NCBI RefSeq assembly: GCF_001293465.1
Contig: NZ_JSYZ01000007.1
Coordinates: 1 to 64,000 of the forward strand
Source of the DNA: Pseudomonas asplenii
GTDB taxonomy: Bacteria; Pseudomonadota; Gammaproteobacteria; Pseudomonadales; Pseudomonadaceae
DNA: 64,000 nt
Direction of reading: 5' to 3'
A program made the position numbers and the translations under genes. A model generated the notes under the pieces. That model ran no database searches, was not told the origin of the DNA, and saw only the letters and a list, made by a program, of their open reading frames with translations. Positions within the stretch are counted from its first letter, which is position 1. Each line of letters starts with the position of its first letter. This document shows positions 63,472-64,000 of the stretch, piece after piece.

Positions 63472-64000
63472 ATGAAACCCGCCCGCCTACGCGCCGATGT
63501 CCTGGCCGGACTCACCACCGCTTTCGCCCTGGTGCCCGAGTGCATCGCCTTTGCCCTGGTCGCTCATCTCAACCCGCTGATGGGCCTGTATGGCGCCTTC
63601 ATCATCTGCACACTGACCGCGCTGTTCGGCGGCCGGCCGGGCATGATTTCCGGTGCCGCAGGTTCCATGGCGGTGGTGATCGTCGCCCTGGTGGTGCAGC
63701 ACGGCGTGCAATACCTGCTGGCGACGGTCGTGCTCGGCGGCCTGATCATGGTCGCCTTCGGCCTGTTGCGCCTGGGCAAGCTGGTGCGGATGGTGCCGCA
63801 CTCGGTGATGCTCGGCTTCGTCAACGGGCTGGCGATCATCATCGCCCTGGCCCAGTTGGAGCAGTTCAAGGACGGCGAGGGCTGGATCCGCGGTGAACCG
63901 CTGGCCGTGATGCTCGGCCTGGTGGCACTGACCATGGCCATCGTCTACCTGCTACCGCGCCTGAGCCGCAGCGTACCGCCGGCGCTGGTGGCGATCCTCG
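63472..64000 (+). CDS. SulP-family anion transporter, N-terminal part (cut by window end)
   Basis: 176 codons are visible and remain open at the window edge. [41 protein letters not shown] is the SulP signature, followed by hydrophobic helices ([22 protein letters not shown]). Full-length members have about 480-570 residues, sometimes with a STAS domain, which cannot be seen here. Substrate (sulfate, bicarbonate or other anion) unknown. Divergent from ggt. Confidence 0.9.
   Translation, partial: MKPARLRADVLAGLTTAFALVPECIAFALVAHLNPLMGLYGAFIICTLTALFGGRPGMISGAAGSMAVVIVALVVQHGVQYLLATVVLGGLIMVAFGLLRLGKLVRMVPHSVMLGFVNGLAIIIALAQLEQFKDGEGWIRGEPLAVMLGLVALTMAIVYLLPRLSRSVPPALVAIL

Overview
The window is Pseudomonas chromosome, most like the P. 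fluorescens/protegens/chlororaphis group. It is GC-rich, gene-dense and carries typical Pseudomonas gene sets: the lexA2-imuA-imuB-dnaE2 cassette, aru/aot-type arginine genes, the pncA-pncB-nadE/nrtR NAD block, arnT-like genes and REP/REPIN repeats. There is no prophage or CRISPR array. The only insertion-sequence trace is a decayed IS256-family transposase at the left edge, next to a tRNA-Leu(UAA).

Layout. 0-10.9 kb: housekeeping and stress genes (LysR regulator divergent from an NfsB nitroreductase, an SOS-boxed radical SAM/DUF4130 pair, branched-chain aminotransferase, a PAS-GGDEF diguanylate cyclase, FKBP, GNAT, sirtuin, GST, a small lipoprotein). 11-16.8 kb: SOS mutagenesis cassette dnaE2-imuB-imuA-lexA2 behind a perfect palindromic operator that covers the lexA2 ribosome binding site and start. 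17.2-18.3 kb: a degenerate relative of HExxH-type peptide-modifying proteins. 18.3-40.3 kb: a large catabolic island. It has an aot-like basic amino acid ABC importer, an arginine:pyruvate transaminase (AruH-like) fused to the importer ATPase, a 2-ketoarginine decarboxylase (AruI-like), two sister TetR regulators, an orphan OmpR-type regulator with a degenerate receiver, acyl-CoA synthetase/dehydrogenase/hydratase, a quinone reductase and an MFS exporter. A 1878-residue toxin-like protein is embedded in it. Five copies of a TTGAAC-N4-GTTCAA-like palindrome lie in the promoters of this island and tie it into one probable TetR regulon.

40.4-46.6 kb: NudK and the NAD salvage block. pncA-pncB-nadE and nadD2-nrtR-nudix are divergent, with two GTACATG-N-CA(T/A)GTAC operators between them. 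46.6-47.6 kb: an enterobacterial-type (Zn-site) HemB. 48.8-55.8 kb: an RNA repair locus. RtcR (sigma-54 activator) is divergent from rsr (Ro60/TROVE), then a noncoding stretch with Y RNAs bearing permuted tRNA-like modules, then rtcB-rlaP-rtcA. A -24/-12 promoter and an 11-bp-arm palindrome sit between rtcR and rsr. 55.9-64 kb: CBS protein, histidine phosphatase, two ArnT-family glycosyltransferases, a DUF2867 protein, gamma-glutamyltransferase and the start of a SulP transporter cut by the window end.

All assignments come from reading the sequence and remembered family features. No database search was run.
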